Assembly: GCA_918797485.1 (NCBI GenBank)
Contig: CAKKNE010000002.1
Span: 4,926,501 to 4,990,500, forward strand
Reading direction: 5' to 3'
Length of the DNA: 64,000 bases
From: Pelagomonas calceolata
Lineage: Eukaryota; Sar; Pelagophyceae; Pelagomonadales; Pelagomonadaceae
Positions 46,827-55,948 of the stretch are shown here, piece by piece. The position numbers and the translations under genes are program-made. Within the stretch, counting starts at the first letter, position 1. Each line of letters opens with the position of its first letter. A model generated the notes under the pieces. That model made no database searches. It had not been told where the DNA came from and saw nothing but the letters and a program-made list of their open reading frames with translations.

Positions 46827-49127
46827 ATGGGCGCCGGCGCGAGCGCCGTCCTCCCGGCGGAGTGCACGAAGGACGACGCTCGAGCCTTTGCGGGCGAACG
46901 GTGGAACGAGACCATGGATCAGAAGTTCGACGCGATCTGCAGGGACGGTAAAATATCAAAGGAGACCGTATTACAACACGAGCACTCCTTCGGACTTGCC
47001 ATAAGAGACTGGCGGCGCATCAGTGAACATGCCCACCAACTGACCGAGGCGGCGGTCAAGGAAGCTCCACCGGTCTTAGAAGTCGATGTCGAACAAATAA
47101 CAGGTAATAAAGCCGCGACGCGACTCCAGGGCGCGTCTCGCAAAACAGCCGCCTACAACGAGAGCAAGATCAAGGTCGCGAAGAGGATTAATTGCTCCTT
47201 GGAACATGCGGCCGAGCGGAAACAGAACAAGCTCGACGCGTTCATGAGCAAACTAACGGAGAAAATGGACACCCTTGAGGAAGAAAAACAGTCCAAGGAT
47301 CAGCTCCTAGATACGATCGACAAGATGCGCAAGGCCGGCTGGCCCCGGAACTTACCTAAGGATGATCACCCGGGGATGGACCTACCAGACCCATTGACCA
47401 AAGATGCGATGTGCGACTTGCTGGAGCGCTTGAATGAACAAGCCCGGAAGGAGACCAAAAAAAAGAAGGCTCGCAACGGCATCAAGGACATACTGCACGC
47501 GAAGTACGCCTTGCAGATCGCTACGGGATATATGGACGTCGTTCGTAAGCTCCCGTCAGTGGTCCATGTGAACACGCAGCAGTCGGGCAAAATTACGGTG
47601 GTCGGGGATTTACATGGCCAGTTGCGAGATCTCATACATATCTTTAGACATAACGGCATGCCCTCGTTTGATAATCCCTACTTGTTTAACGGTGATTTAG
47701 TAGATCGCGGCGACTACTCCGTCGAAATAGTACTCTTGTTGTTTGGCTTCGCCGTGGCGGATCCCGGAAGTATATATATCAACCGGGGCAACCACGAGGA
47801 CATGACGGTGTGCACGGGGTATGGTTTTGTGGACGAGTTGGTCAATAAATTCTCGCAGAATACGGCCGGTAGGCATTTGCTGGCTATTATCGATACTATA
47901 TTCTCCTTGCTACCTTTGGTGCACGTCATTGACGAGAACATAGCCGTGGTCCATGGGGGCATCTCGGACAAGTTCGACCTCGACTCCCTGAAACAGATAA
48001 ACAGGCGGTTGTACCGCACCTTGACGGGCCTACCGCAAGCCATCACGCACGACGAGAAAGGTTGTGATGAGGAGGGCCACACCCACAAAGACTGGGCTGT
48101 TTTGATGGACTGCCTCTGGAGCGACCCGGCCAAAGCCTCGGAGCGGTTTCCCGGTGACCTGAGGTGCAAGTCGAACGACGAGCGGGGCGGCGGCGTTTTA
48201 TGGAGCGAGCAGTTCACGAAGGAGTGGCTCTCACAGCACAAATTGGGCTGTCTCATACGAAGCCACGAGTGCCAGGACGAGGGGTACAAGACGCACCATG
48301 AAGGTCGAGTATTAACACTGTTTTCTGCCTCAAATTATTACGGGGAAGACGAGGAGAACGACGGGGCTATCTTAGTGTTAAGTCCTTTGCAAGATCCTCC
48401 GGGCAAGCTGTTGACTTATAGTACGTGTTACGCGAAGGGTGGCTATGAGAAATTACGTACAGCTGAATTGGCCGGCAAGATGGAATCTGCAGCATTAGCA
48501 AGAGTAGAAGTTTGTTTACTCGATCATAGACGAGAATTAGTAGCAGCTCTGAAAGCGAAAGACGTCAACGGCACGGGGCAGCTCAAGAAAGTCGAGTGGG
48601 CTTCTATAATGAATGATATACTACCGGTGAAGTTGCCGTGGCTCCACCTCGCGGAGAAATTTGTGCTGGTGACGAAGAAAGGCGACGTGATAACGTACCT
48701 ACCCCTCACGGAGAAGCTCGAGGCCATGTTCGGCAATAGTGATGAATCTAAGGGCAGGGAGAATTTGTTCCGGAACCGCGACGCTTTGGTCAAATTATTC
48801 AGATTGTTGGATGCGGATCAAAGCGGTTCACTAGATAGAGCCGAGTTCGCGAAGGGCTGCGAGATGATCAATGCGCTGGCGGACGACGGCGAGAAACTAT
48901 TTGAAATGTCTGACATCGACGGGTTCATGGACGCGCTGGACGTGAACGGGGACGGCGCGATTAGTTTCGCGGAGTTTTCCGATGGATTGCTGAACCACGG
49001 CTCCATGGCGGCGCATTCAGGCGCGGAGATCGGCGTGCACTCGCCGGCGAAGCCGGTCGGGGAGCCTGCAGCAGAACCGGAGGCTGCGGCGGCGCCAGAA
49101 GGCGGCGGGGGCGAGGAGACTGGGTAA
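46827..49127 (+). CDS. Ser/Thr phosphatase with EF hands (PPEF/PP7 type)
   Basis: Calcium-regulated protein phosphatase, 766 residues. MGAGAS at the start is a good N-myristoylation site, suggesting membrane association. An IQ-like motif (NKAATRLQGASRKTAAY, near 95) may bind calmodulin. The PPP catalytic core carries GDLHGQ (near 260), GDLVDRGDY (near 289) and RGNHED (near 321), plus HGGISD and the SASNYYGED loop, so all metal ligands are present. Two EF hands follow, DADQSGSLDRAEF (near 662) and DVNGDGAISFAEF (near 705). The tail is Pro/Ala/Glu-rich. Family and order are as in animal PPEF. No intron. Confidence 0.94.
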   Translation: MGAGASAVLPAECTKDDARAFAGERWNETMDQKFDAICRDGKISKETVLQHEHSFGLAIRDWRRISEHAHQLTEAAVKEAPPVLEVDVEQITGNKAATRLQGASRKTAAYNESKIKVAKRINCSLEHAAERKQNKLDAFMSKLTEKMDTLEEEKQSKDQLLDTIDKMRKAGWPRNLPKDDHPGMDLPDPLTKDAMCDLLERLNEQARKETKKKKARNGIKDILHAKYALQIATGYMDVVRKLPSVVHVNTQQSGKITVVGDLHGQLRDLIHIFRHNGMPSFDNPYLFNGDLVDRGDYSVEIVLLLFGFAVADPGSIYINRGNHEDMTVCTGYGFVDELVNKFSQNTAGRHLLAIIDTIFSLLPLVHVIDENIAVVHGGISDKFDLDSLKQINRRLYRTLTGLPQAITHDEKGCDEEGHTHKDWAVLMDCLWSDPAKASERFPGDLRCKSNDERGGGVLWSEQFTKEWLSQHKLGCLIRSHECQDEGYKTHHEGRVLTLFSASNYYGEDEENDGAILVLSPLQDPPGKLLTYSTCYAKGGYEKLRTAELAGKMESAALARVEVCLLDHRRELVAALKAKDVNGTGQLKKVEWASIMNDILPVKLPWLHLAEKFVLVTKKGDVITYLPLTEKLEAMFGNSDESKGRENLFRNRDALVKLFRLLDADQSGSLDRAEFAKGCEMINALADDGEKLFEMSDIDGFMDALDVNGDGAISFAEFSDGLLNHGSMAAHSGAEIGVHSPAKPVGEPAAEPEAAAAPEGGGGEETG

Positions 49128-49170
49128 CTAGTCTTGAAGAAAGTGACACACACCACAGTAGTTACGAAAA

Positions 49171-51543
49171 CTAGCCGCTCGCCACGACGTCGGGCCGCAG
49201 GAACTCGTCGAACGACGGCGGCCCTCTAGCTGTAGCCCCCTCCTGGGACCGAAACCGCGAGCGCCTTCTCCCGGGGGACCGGCCCGGTGAACCTTGAGAC
49301 AACCAGTACTCCTCGCCGCTTTCGTCGATCTTCTGGAGCCAGGAGGGATCGCGCTCCCAGCGCGTCTCGCCGGACGCCTCGTTCCAGAAGAAGGTGTCTC
49401 CGGTAGAATTCTCCACGAGCTCGTGCCAGCGCTGCTCGCCCCGTAATGAGGGCGACGACGCGGCCCAGGCCGAGGCTCTAGCAAAAGCGTCTTCGAGGCC
49501 GCGCGCGGCACTATCATCGGACTCGTGCGACTGCCTTACGGTCGATTGGCGCTTCTTCACGTCGGACTCCACCGCCGACGCAAACGCAGATTTTTCGGGT
49601 GATTTCTGGGCCGTCCGCCCTTCACACGTCGCCCACGGCGAGAACCGATCTCCTTGTAAAGTTCGAACCCGAAACATGACGTGCGTACCTGGTTGTAGAT
49701 TGCGCTTCCTAACCTTAGGAGCCTCGAGATTACGCGACGCCGATTCCCAGGTCAACCCCCCGTCGCAGGACCACTGCAGTTGCCACTGGTCACCTGCTCC
49801 TGAATCCCACTCCAACTCAAGAGAAGTCGCCTGCGTCCCGACGACTCGCAACCGTGACGGCGGCTCGACCAAAGCCCCGTCCCGCCGGAAGGCGTCCGTG
49901 ATCTGTTTTAAGTTTTGGGGCTTGAGAGCTATGATCGCCCCGCTATCTTCGATTTTAATCTGGTACCGCTGCTTCTTGTCGTCGTACCTCTCGATGATGG
50001 CCAGTTGGTTGTTGAGTTCCGGCTTACTGATGAGGTCCTTCAATACGACTTTGCAGCCCGGCTTCAGGAGCAATTGGTGCGAGGGTCGGATCGTGCCGTT
50101 GGAATGGGCCACGAAGGTCCTTCCCAGCGGACTCGTGCCGCCGAACTTCTTCATGAGGTTGTCGAGCTCCTCGTTATCGTTGAGAGCTTGGGCGGCGGCA
50201 GTGGCACACTCCTTGTAGAAGCCGTCGTTCGCGTGCCAGGCCTCCTCCCTTGCCTTCTTCGCGGCTGCTTCTGTTTGTTTCTTGCGGTGGTCTCTGGCCG
50301 CGTCCATCTGTTGTTGCGCTTTCGCGTAGAGTCTTTCTGCCTCAGCTAGCTCGCCCGCGGATCTCGCACGAGCGGCCGCCGCAAAGGCCTCGGCGTGGGC
50401 GCGTCGAGCCGCCTCTTCCGGGTCCTCCTCCTCCGGTTCCGTGCGCCAGGCCGACGTGGACATGCCCCGCGTGTTGTTCTTCTGCTGGGACCGCCACCTG
50501 CGCGGAGCATCGCGGTTGTTGTTCGTTCCCCGTCTCGCCATCGACGCAATCCCACGCCATCGCCGCGACCCTACGCCATCGCGCGAACTCTCGGGGGACC
50601 TCTGCGCCATCGCAGCGACCCCGCCTCGCCCGCGCCTCGCCCGGAACGGCCTCGAAATCGAAAAAAAGACCACCCACGACCCGCTCTCCGGGAGACGATG
50701 CATGACGATGGCGTGAAACGGGACGCCGCGCGCGGACCACGCCTCATCATCTTCAGTCATGTCGTGCGTCTCGATGTCGTCGTCGTGTGCCCGGGGAAAG
50801 GGGTCGCTCCTTGCCCTCCGCAATTTCTCGGCTCGAGCAGCTTCGCGCTGCTGCTCCCGTTCCCGAGCCTCTCTAGCGTGGACCTCGAACCGTTCCCGCC
50901 GTATCCTCTCCTGCTCGCGATCCTCGGCCTCCTGCCGCCGTCTGCGAATCTCCTCCTCGCGCTCTCGCTTGACACGAGCTTCATTCCTTAATTTCTCTTG
51001 CTGGCGGTTCCTTTCAGCCTCCCGTGCTTTGGCCGCATTGATGCTATCTTTCCGCTGGCGGTCGTTCTGGCGCTTCTCGTTGGCCGCCATTTGAGCCGCG
51101 AGGTCGTCGGCTTCGCGTTTTCGCGCCGCAGCGGCCGACGCGCGCCGTCGAGTTTCTCTCTCTTGAACCTGCCTCCTAGCTTCCGCGGCGGCGTGGTGCC
51201 GTTGCGCTCGCTTGAGGTCGGCCTCCTCCTCGGTGGGCTTGGGCTTGGGCTTTTCCGAGGGGGGCGGTCGGTGCGGCGCCGGCGGCCTACGTCTTGGTGG
51301 TGGCCTCGTAGGCGCCGGCTCTGGTGCAGGTGGTGTCCGCACCCGCCCCGCAGCAGACGTCAAGTAGGTATTCGCCTCGTTGATCTGCTTGAAGCGCTCG
51401 GTCGCCTCTTCCACATTCGTCGGGTTGCGGTCGGGGTGGTACATGAGGGCGAGCTTGCGGAAGGCTTTTTTTATGGAGGCGTCGTCGGCGGTGTCGGGCA
51501 ACCCTAGGGCCTTCAGGTGTTTCGTTCTTGCGGATTGCGCCAT
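49171..51543 (-). CDS. DnaJ protein with FN3 and WW domains
   Basis: Hsp40-type co-chaperone with added protein-binding modules. Exons 51543-50741 and 50497-49171 give 709 residues; the frame is also open through the intron. The J domain is at residues 5-65 with HPD in YHPDRNP. A long Arg/Glu-rich helix follows (about 110-245). After the intron come a helical RSAGELAEAERLYAKAQQQ segment, a Tudor/SH3-like piece (GCKVVLKDL, AIIERYDDKKQRYQIKI), a fibronectin type III domain (PSRLRVVGTQATSLELEW, GTHVMFRVRTL) and a WW domain (WHELVENSTGDTFFWNEASG, about 623-655). Any Hsp70 partner or client is unknown. Confidence 0.85.
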   Translation of the reverse strand: MAQSARTKHLKALGLPDTADDASIKKAFRKLALMYHPDRNPTNVEEATERFKQINEANTYLTSAAGRVRTPPAPEPAPTRPPPRRRPPAPHRPPPSEKPKPKPTEEEADLKRAQRHHAAAEARRQVQERETRRRASAAAARKREADDLAAQMAANEKRQNDRQRKDSINAAKAREAERNRQQEKLRNEARVKREREEEIRRRRQEAEDREQERIRRERFEVHAREAREREQQREAARAEKLRRARSDPFPRAHDDDIETHDMTEDDEAWSARGVPFHAIVMHRLPESGSWVVFFSISRPFRARRGRGGVAAMAQRSPESSRDGVGSRRWRGIASMARRGTNNNRDAPRRWRSQQKNNTRGMSTSAWRTEPEEEDPEEAARRAHAEAFAAAARARSAGELAEAERLYAKAQQQMDAARDHRKKQTEAAAKKAREEAWHANDGFYKECATAAAQALNDNEELDNLMKKFGGTSPLGRTFVAHSNGTIRPSHQLLLKPGCKVVLKDLISKPELNNQLAIIERYDDKKQRYQIKIEDSGAIIALKPQNLKQITDAFRRDGALVEPPSRLRVVGTQATSLELEWDSGAGDQWQLQWSCDGGLTWESASRNLEAPKVRKRNLQPGTHVMFRVRTLQGDRFSPWATCEGRTAQKSPEKSAFASAVESDVKKRQSTVRQSHESDDSAARGLEDAFARASAWAASSPSLRGEQRWHELVENSTGDTFFWNEASGETRWERDPSWLQKIDESGEEYWLSQGSPGRSPGRRRSRFRSQEGATARGPPSFDEFLRPDVVASG
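50498..50740 (-). mobile_element. Introner-like element I, stop-free and 3n long
   Basis: 243 bases, divisible by 3 and without an in-frame stop, so retention would add 81 residues. It holds four CGATGGCG words and ends GCTCCGCGCAG before GTGGCGGT; the donor side GTGGTCCG is a partial target copy. Phase 2. Removal gives DEA/WRSQQKNN. The low-complexity Arg-rich peptide it would encode argues for splicing. Confidence 0.7.
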
Positions 51544-52082
51544 GGCGGCTGCCCCTCCTACCTAGGTCTGGGGCAGCCCACGGCTGTGGAGCGGCAGCCC
51601 CCGCTTTCAGGCGTGCTCACACCGGTCAGGGCCGATGGCTTGATCACCCTAATCGATCGGTAGCGCGGCCCAGGGGCCAGGGCAGCGTGAAATGCCGCTC
51701 TACACCGGCCGCCGCTGGGCTCCAGCGCCAGTTTGTGCGGGGCCGGGATGCGTCGTCGGCGCCGCCTAGGGGTCTCGTTGACGTGTCTTGACGGGTGGCA
51801 CGAGGGCTGGAGCGGCAACCCGACCAGCAGCAAACCTGGGCAGGCAGTGCATCGCGAGCAGCAAAGGCAGGCTGTATAGGAACGGTTACGGGGGTTGCGC
51901 AACGTGGTAGAGCTTCGCATGTGCCTACGGCTCTAACAAAGGGTTCAACCCCTTCAATTCAGCCGCGCACGAAGACGCGCGGCTTGAGCCCAGGCAGCAA
52001 GTAGCCCAGGCGCTAAAAAGACAAGGCCCGCGCCAACAAGGCGGCGCGGGAAAGACCCCCAAGGCCCCCCGAAGACCCAAGC
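51544..52082. other. Divergent promoter region DnaJ / cold-shock protein
   Basis: About 539 bases. CTAG occurs near 51561 and 51766 but not as a close pair. A tRNA-like pair of boxes (51895-51952) is described in the findings. No protein gene is supported. Confidence 0.5.
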
Positions 52083-53150
52083 ATGCCGAACCAGCGCACG
52101 CGCCAGAAGAAGAAGGAGGCCGCCGCCGCCGCCGCCGAGGCCAAGAAAGAAGCCGCGAAGCCCAAAGCCGCGGCGAAGCCGGCGCCGGTGCCGACGCCGC
52201 CGGGCGGCCGCCAGCGCGGCGTCTGCCGCTGGTTTGTGGACAAGAAGAAGTACGGCTTCATTTCTAGCGGTGATGGTAGAGATATATTTGTGCACGGGGC
52301 CGACCTCAAGGAGGCGATCGGCGAGGGCGACACGGTGGAGTACGCCGTGGTGGACTTCAAGGGCCGGCCGAAGGCCATCGAGGTGACGAAAATAAGTGGC
52401 AAGGAGCCGCCGAAGCCTGCCCAGCCGCCGACGCCGCCGCCGTCGCCTCCCCAGATCATGCAGCCGCCGCCGGCGTTGCCAGCTCCAGTGGCCCGACCGC
52501 CTCCTCCCAAAGTACCTCAAGGCCCGCCGCCTAGAAGACGAGGTGTCTGCCAGTGGTTCACGCCCAAGAAGAAGCACGGCTTCATCAAGCCCGATGGAGC
52601 GGGAGCGGACGTTTTCGTGCATCAGATGGATTTAAGAGCTGGCACGGAGATCACGGAGGGCGACACCGTGGAGTTCGGCACGGCGGATTATAAGGGGAGG
52701 GAGAAGGCCGTCGACGTCATCAAGGTGGACCCCGCCGTGCGCGCGGCCGCCCCGAGAGCGTTAGCCCCCCCGGGCGTGCCCGCCAAGCCCCGCGTGAACA
52801 TCGCGCCGGCGCGGCCCTGGCCGAAAGTTGATGCGGGTCTACAAGCGGCCAGTGCCCCGGCGCCGGCCAGCAACGGCGCGCCGCCGCCCGCCGCGCCGCC
52901 GGCGACCGGGCCCTGGGGCGCGCGCGCGGCCGCGCCGGCGGCGGCGCCGGCGGCCGCCCGCCGGCCGTCCTGGGGCGCCGAGACGCCGGCCGCCGCGCCG
53001 GCGGCGCCGCCGCCGGCCGCCGCGCCGCCGGCGCCGGCGCCGGCGCCCAAGCCCCGCGGCCCGCGCGGCTGGGGCCAAGTTGACTCGAAGCCGTCCTTCG
53101 CGGACGCCTCCGCCGGCCCGACGCCCGGCGAGGCCATGCGCCGCGCCTGA
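52083..53150 (+). CDS. Twin cold-shock-domain nucleic-acid-binding protein
   Basis: Single-stranded RNA/DNA-binding protein, 355 residues, of the Y-box/plant CSP type. Two cold-shock domains are present. CSD1 (about 45-101) begins GVCRWFVDKKKYGFIS with DIFVHGADL, and CSD2 (about 153-215) begins GVCQWFTPKKKHGFIK with DVFVHQMDL. Both keep the RNP1-like KxGFI and RNP2-like VFVH aromatic strands. An Ala/Lys-rich N-terminus, a Pro-rich linker and an extended Pro/Ala/Gly tail with RPSWG and GWGQVD surround them. The tail resembles intrinsically disordered condensate-forming regions. Likely roles are mRNA stability or translation control; the exact target is unknown. Confidence 0.93.
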   Translation: MPNQRTRQKKKEAAAAAAEAKKEAAKPKAAAKPAPVPTPPGGRQRGVCRWFVDKKKYGFISSGDGRDIFVHGADLKEAIGEGDTVEYAVVDFKGRPKAIEVTKISGKEPPKPAQPPTPPPSPPQIMQPPPALPAPVARPPPPKVPQGPPPRRRGVCQWFTPKKKHGFIKPDGAGADVFVHQMDLRAGTEITEGDTVEFGTADYKGREKAVDVIKVDPAVRAAAPRALAPPGVPAKPRVNIAPARPWPKVDAGLQAASAPAPASNGAPPPAAPPATGPWGARAAAPAAAPAAARRPSWGAETPAAAPAAPPPAAAPPAPAPAPKPRGPRGWGQVDSKPSFADASAGPTPGEAMRRA

Positions 53151-53347
53151 TTCCGTTCCCTGCCAGACGTCTGGCCTCTCGCAACACCGCTCGCTTGCGG
53201 CCCAGCCCGGCCAGGGCCGAGCCGACTAACATTGAAATCATGATTACTAGACCCAACGCCATCGCCGCGGCACACTCATGTACAGTACACAATGATTACC
53301 CCAGCACCCACCAGCCGCCGAGACCGCCTCCAGGACACGGACGGCGA

Positions 53348-53956
53348 TCATGGCGCCGGCGACGCCTCCTCCGCGGGCGCGGACGGGTCGTTCTTGAGTA
53401 AATTCGAGACCATGGTCCCCACGTCGCCCTCGACCTGTTTTTGAATGGCGTTCTGCCCACCGTTCTGGATCGATTTCAAGGGCACGGGCACCCAGCGCGG
53501 CACGTCGAAGGAGGCCGTCACCGACGCCTCGCAGACCAGTTCGTTGTTCTCAACCGTAAAAACGGACGTGGAGGTCGTGTCCATGATTCCCGCCATGGCC
53601 TCGACGATGCGACAGGCCCAGCGGGGACCGGTCGTCTCCATGCGCTGCTTGTCGAGCGAGATGGAGATGGATCTCGGATTTTGACGGGTCAGGGAGAACT
53701 CCATGACCGGCTGGAGCTTGACGAGGGGGAACGTCGCGCCGGAGATTCTCCCTTCATAATTGCCTCCCCCGAGGTCGCTGACCTCCGAAATGGCGTCGTT
53801 CGCCGCGACGATGGCCCGCTCGACCGGGTTCTTCGCATCGGCGAACCACGCGTCGAAGCTCGCCGGCGCCGGCGCGCGGCCCGTCGTTTTTACTTCCCAC
53901 TTCACGGTCCGCGCCGCGTGGGCTACTACGGTCAACAACGGGAGCAGCCTCATCAT
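53348..53956 (-). CDS. DUF1997 family protein
   Basis: 202 residues. It matches the DUF1997 family of plants, algae and cyanobacteria, uncharacterised and commonly plastid-located. Supporting stretches are GRISGATFPLVKLQPVMEF, SISISLDKQRMETTG, and TSTSVFTVENNELVCEASVT followed by FDVPRWVPVPLKSIQNGG, all typical of this small beta-rich domain. A hydrophobic leader (MMRLLPLLTVVAHAA) suggests entry to the secretory route or plastid. The C-terminus is Pro/Ala-rich. Two adjacent ATGs exist; the upstream one at 53956 is given. Function unknown. Confidence 0.75.
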   Translation of the reverse strand: MMRLLPLLTVVAHAARTVKWEVKTTGRAPAPASFDAWFADAKNPVERAIVAANDAISEVSDLGGGNYEGRISGATFPLVKLQPVMEFSLTRQNPRSISISLDKQRMETTGPRWACRIVEAMAGIMDTTSTSVFTVENNELVCEASVTASFDVPRWVPVPLKSIQNGGQNAIQKQVEGDVGTMVSNLLKNDPSAPAEEASPAP

Positions 53957-54587
53957 CGCCTGCGTCGGAGAGCGTCGCGACGCGGATGTGGTCGCGCGAC
54001 GACGCGTCGTTTTTCAAATGAGAGGTCAGGCCATCTAGTAATATGGTAATTTGGTAAGACCACATGATAAGCGGGAGACTAATCCCTTCGGAGTAGCTGG
54101 TTGTTGGCATCACACCTCTCATCGATTGCTGCTGGGCTGGCTTTGGACGCTGGGCTTTGCTGTTTGTTTGTGCTGGTTTTGTGCACGTTGCAATCGGCGT
54201 TGCACAGGTCGGCAGCGATAGGTCGTGCTTGTATAAATCCTTAACGGCGTGGCGGCTGCACCGCTATGCCGCTGACGCCGTGGGCTTTGGCCCAAGCAAG
54301 CAGTTCTAGAGCGCTTGTACGCTAGCTCGCGGTTTCCTCCCGGAAGTCATTCTATCGTGGCCAACGCCATCGCAGCGGAGCCATCCTGCAGGGTACCGCT
54401 CCAGCGCGCACCAAAATGGCTCAGCTCACTCAGCTGGCTGGCAAATCGGGCGCCGCGGGCAACGATTCGTGGTCCAGACGTGGTCGACGGGTTGCTTTTT
54501 GATACCTTTGCAACGCAGCGAGCATTCCTTGTGAGCCGCAGCTCTTGGCTTGAGCCACACAGGGAGAGCAAGCACACGGAGAGCAAA
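53957..54587. other. Divergent promoter region DUF1997 / Tic20
   Basis: About 631 bases. It holds a paired-CTAG motif at 54306-54325 and one introner-like ACGCCATCGCAGCGG word near 54365. The plus frame is open back to 54315 from a non-ATG codon; the ATG at 54588 is preferred. Confidence 0.5.
54306..54325. promoter_or_regulatory. Paired-CTAG motif upstream of Tic20
   Basis: CTAG at 54306-54309 and 54322-54325 flank AGCGCTTGTACG; the second is followed by CTCG as in the TPC copy. It lies 263 bases upstream of the Tic20 ATG. Confidence 0.45.
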
Positions 54588-55614
54588 ATGGTTGCGCGCC
54601 TACTCCTGCTCGCGGTTGCGGCGCGCGCCCTCCAACCGCTTCAGCCCTGTCGCGCGACAAGAAGGCGGCACCTCGTCTCGGTCCGAGCCGAGCCCGAGCC
54701 CGACGTCGACGAGCTCAAACGGCAAGCGGAAGCGCTACGAGCAGAAGTCGAGACGTTGCAAGCGGAGGCGCAAGCGGCGAGAGAAGAGGAATTGCGGCGG
54801 AACCCGCCGCCGCCGCCCAAACCCGTACGAGAGCGGCCCAAGCCCGTGAAGCGGAAAACTGAAGAAGAGGAGGGCTTCTCGCTGCCGAGCTTCAATCTCT
54901 TTGGAGATGGCGATGAGTCAGAAAAGAAGAAGCAACCGGTGACCGACGACGAGGTCGAGCTCGCGTCGAAGGCTCTAGCTTGTTTACCTTACCTCCTGCC
55001 GATGTCGGACGCGATCCCGTTCGGCCAGTACGTGATCAACGACTTTCCCTTGATCGCGCTGCCGTTGCTACCGTTCGCGCCGTTCGTTGCGTTATTAAAT
55101 GCGATTCCGTTCGGCGGGTTCATCGTGTTCATCGGGCTGTCCACCGGAAGCCGGAACCCGCAGTTCCCGCGCTTCGTGCGGTTTAGCATGCAGCAGGCCG
55201 TGCTCTTGGACATCGCGCTGATTTTCCCGCAGCTGTTCCAGTCGATCTTCGGCGCGACGAATATAAAGGTGCCCGAAGCCTTGGTGGAGCCCTGAGTGGA
55301 AATCAAAATTTACGGCGCGTTCGTGCTGAATCGCCATCGACGCGACGCCTGCTCGATGGCGTGGTGGTGCTCGTTCCTCACCGCTCGACGGAGCCAGCAT
55401 GGCCGCGTCATCGCCGAGAAATGACCTAGTGAAGATTATCGGTGCACCGACTCACTGGTTGATCTCTTCACAGGTCGAGCCCGCGTCTTCATTTGTGTTC
55501 TTCTTCATCTTCGTGGCGGCGCTCTACTCGTGCGGCTCGAATATACTGGGGAAGCAGCCGAACCAGATTCCGATTATATCCTCTGCTGCCGAGCAGAGCA
55601 TCGGGCCGTTCTAA
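54588..55614 (+). CDS. TIC20: Plastid protein-import component Tic20
   Basis: Core subunit of the inner-envelope protein translocon of plastids. Exons 54588-55283 and 55474-55614 give 278 residues. A signal/transit leader (MVARLLLLAVAARALQPLQP) is followed by a charged coiled segment and a Pro-rich linker. The Tic20 membrane domain then reads CLPYLLPMSDAIPFGQYVIN, PLLPFAPFVALLNAIPFGGF, RNPQFPRFVRFSMQQAVLLD and FPQLFQSIFG. Exon 2 supplies the last helix and tail, FVFFFIFVAALYSCGSNILG then KQPNQIPIISSAAEQ, exactly as the family requires, which confirms the intron. Splicing EAL/VEPASS restores the target duplication. The first exon alone would stop before the last helix. Confidence 0.92.
55284..55473 (+). 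mobile_element. Introner element F (Tic20 intron)
   Basis: A 190-base intron. Left TIR CTGAGTGGAAATCA; right end TGATCTCTTCACAG. Flanks GTGGAGCC (GT donor) and GTCGAGCC match at 7 of 8. Phase 0. The core contains CATCGACGCGACGCCTGCTC and GATGGCGTGG, then about 70 bases not shared with the other copies. Confidence 0.9.
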
Positions 55615-55948
55615 GTAGATGACTTATAAGTTATAACGCGCGGGGTCCTACGAATAGGCACGCAACGGTCGTTCGGGCGCACGGGCGTGCCCGTCGTTGC
55701 GCGCTTCACGAGCAAGGCGTCGCACCGGGACGTCGCCGTCGACCGGGGAAACATCGAGAAGGCGCTAGACGCCCTCCTCCGGGCGGCGAAGTAGACAGAC
55801 CACGTAAACGGGGATTAGTCAAGGGGGTATGTGCTGTCGCTATGAGCTGGCAGAGGGGGAGCGTGTTGTTCGCTGGCCCGCCCCGAGCCCGGGCCGAGGG
55901 GATCGGCGGGGCGGGCTTGTGGGGCAGGGGGGCCGGGGGGCAGGGGCT
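55615..55948. other. Convergent 3' region with a possible orphan exon
   Basis: About 334 bases between Tic20 and methylglyoxal synthase stops. A 55-codon frame without ATG (55630-55794) is noted separately. The remainder (55835-55945) is G-rich on the plus strand, with no gene seen. Confidence 0.4.
55630..55794 (+). pseudogene. Possible orphan exon or gene fragment
   Basis: A frame without ATG that ends RTGVPVVARFTSKASHRDV, then AVDRGNIEKALDALLRAAK and stop. Composition is coding-like (amphipathic helix end), but no start, donor partner or family is recognised. It may be a lost gene's last exon or chance. Confidence 0.25.

Noticed and set aside
51891-51965. Functional tRNA gene
   Set aside because: Box-like words are present but the acceptor and anticodon stems do not pair, so it is listed only as a low-interest finding.
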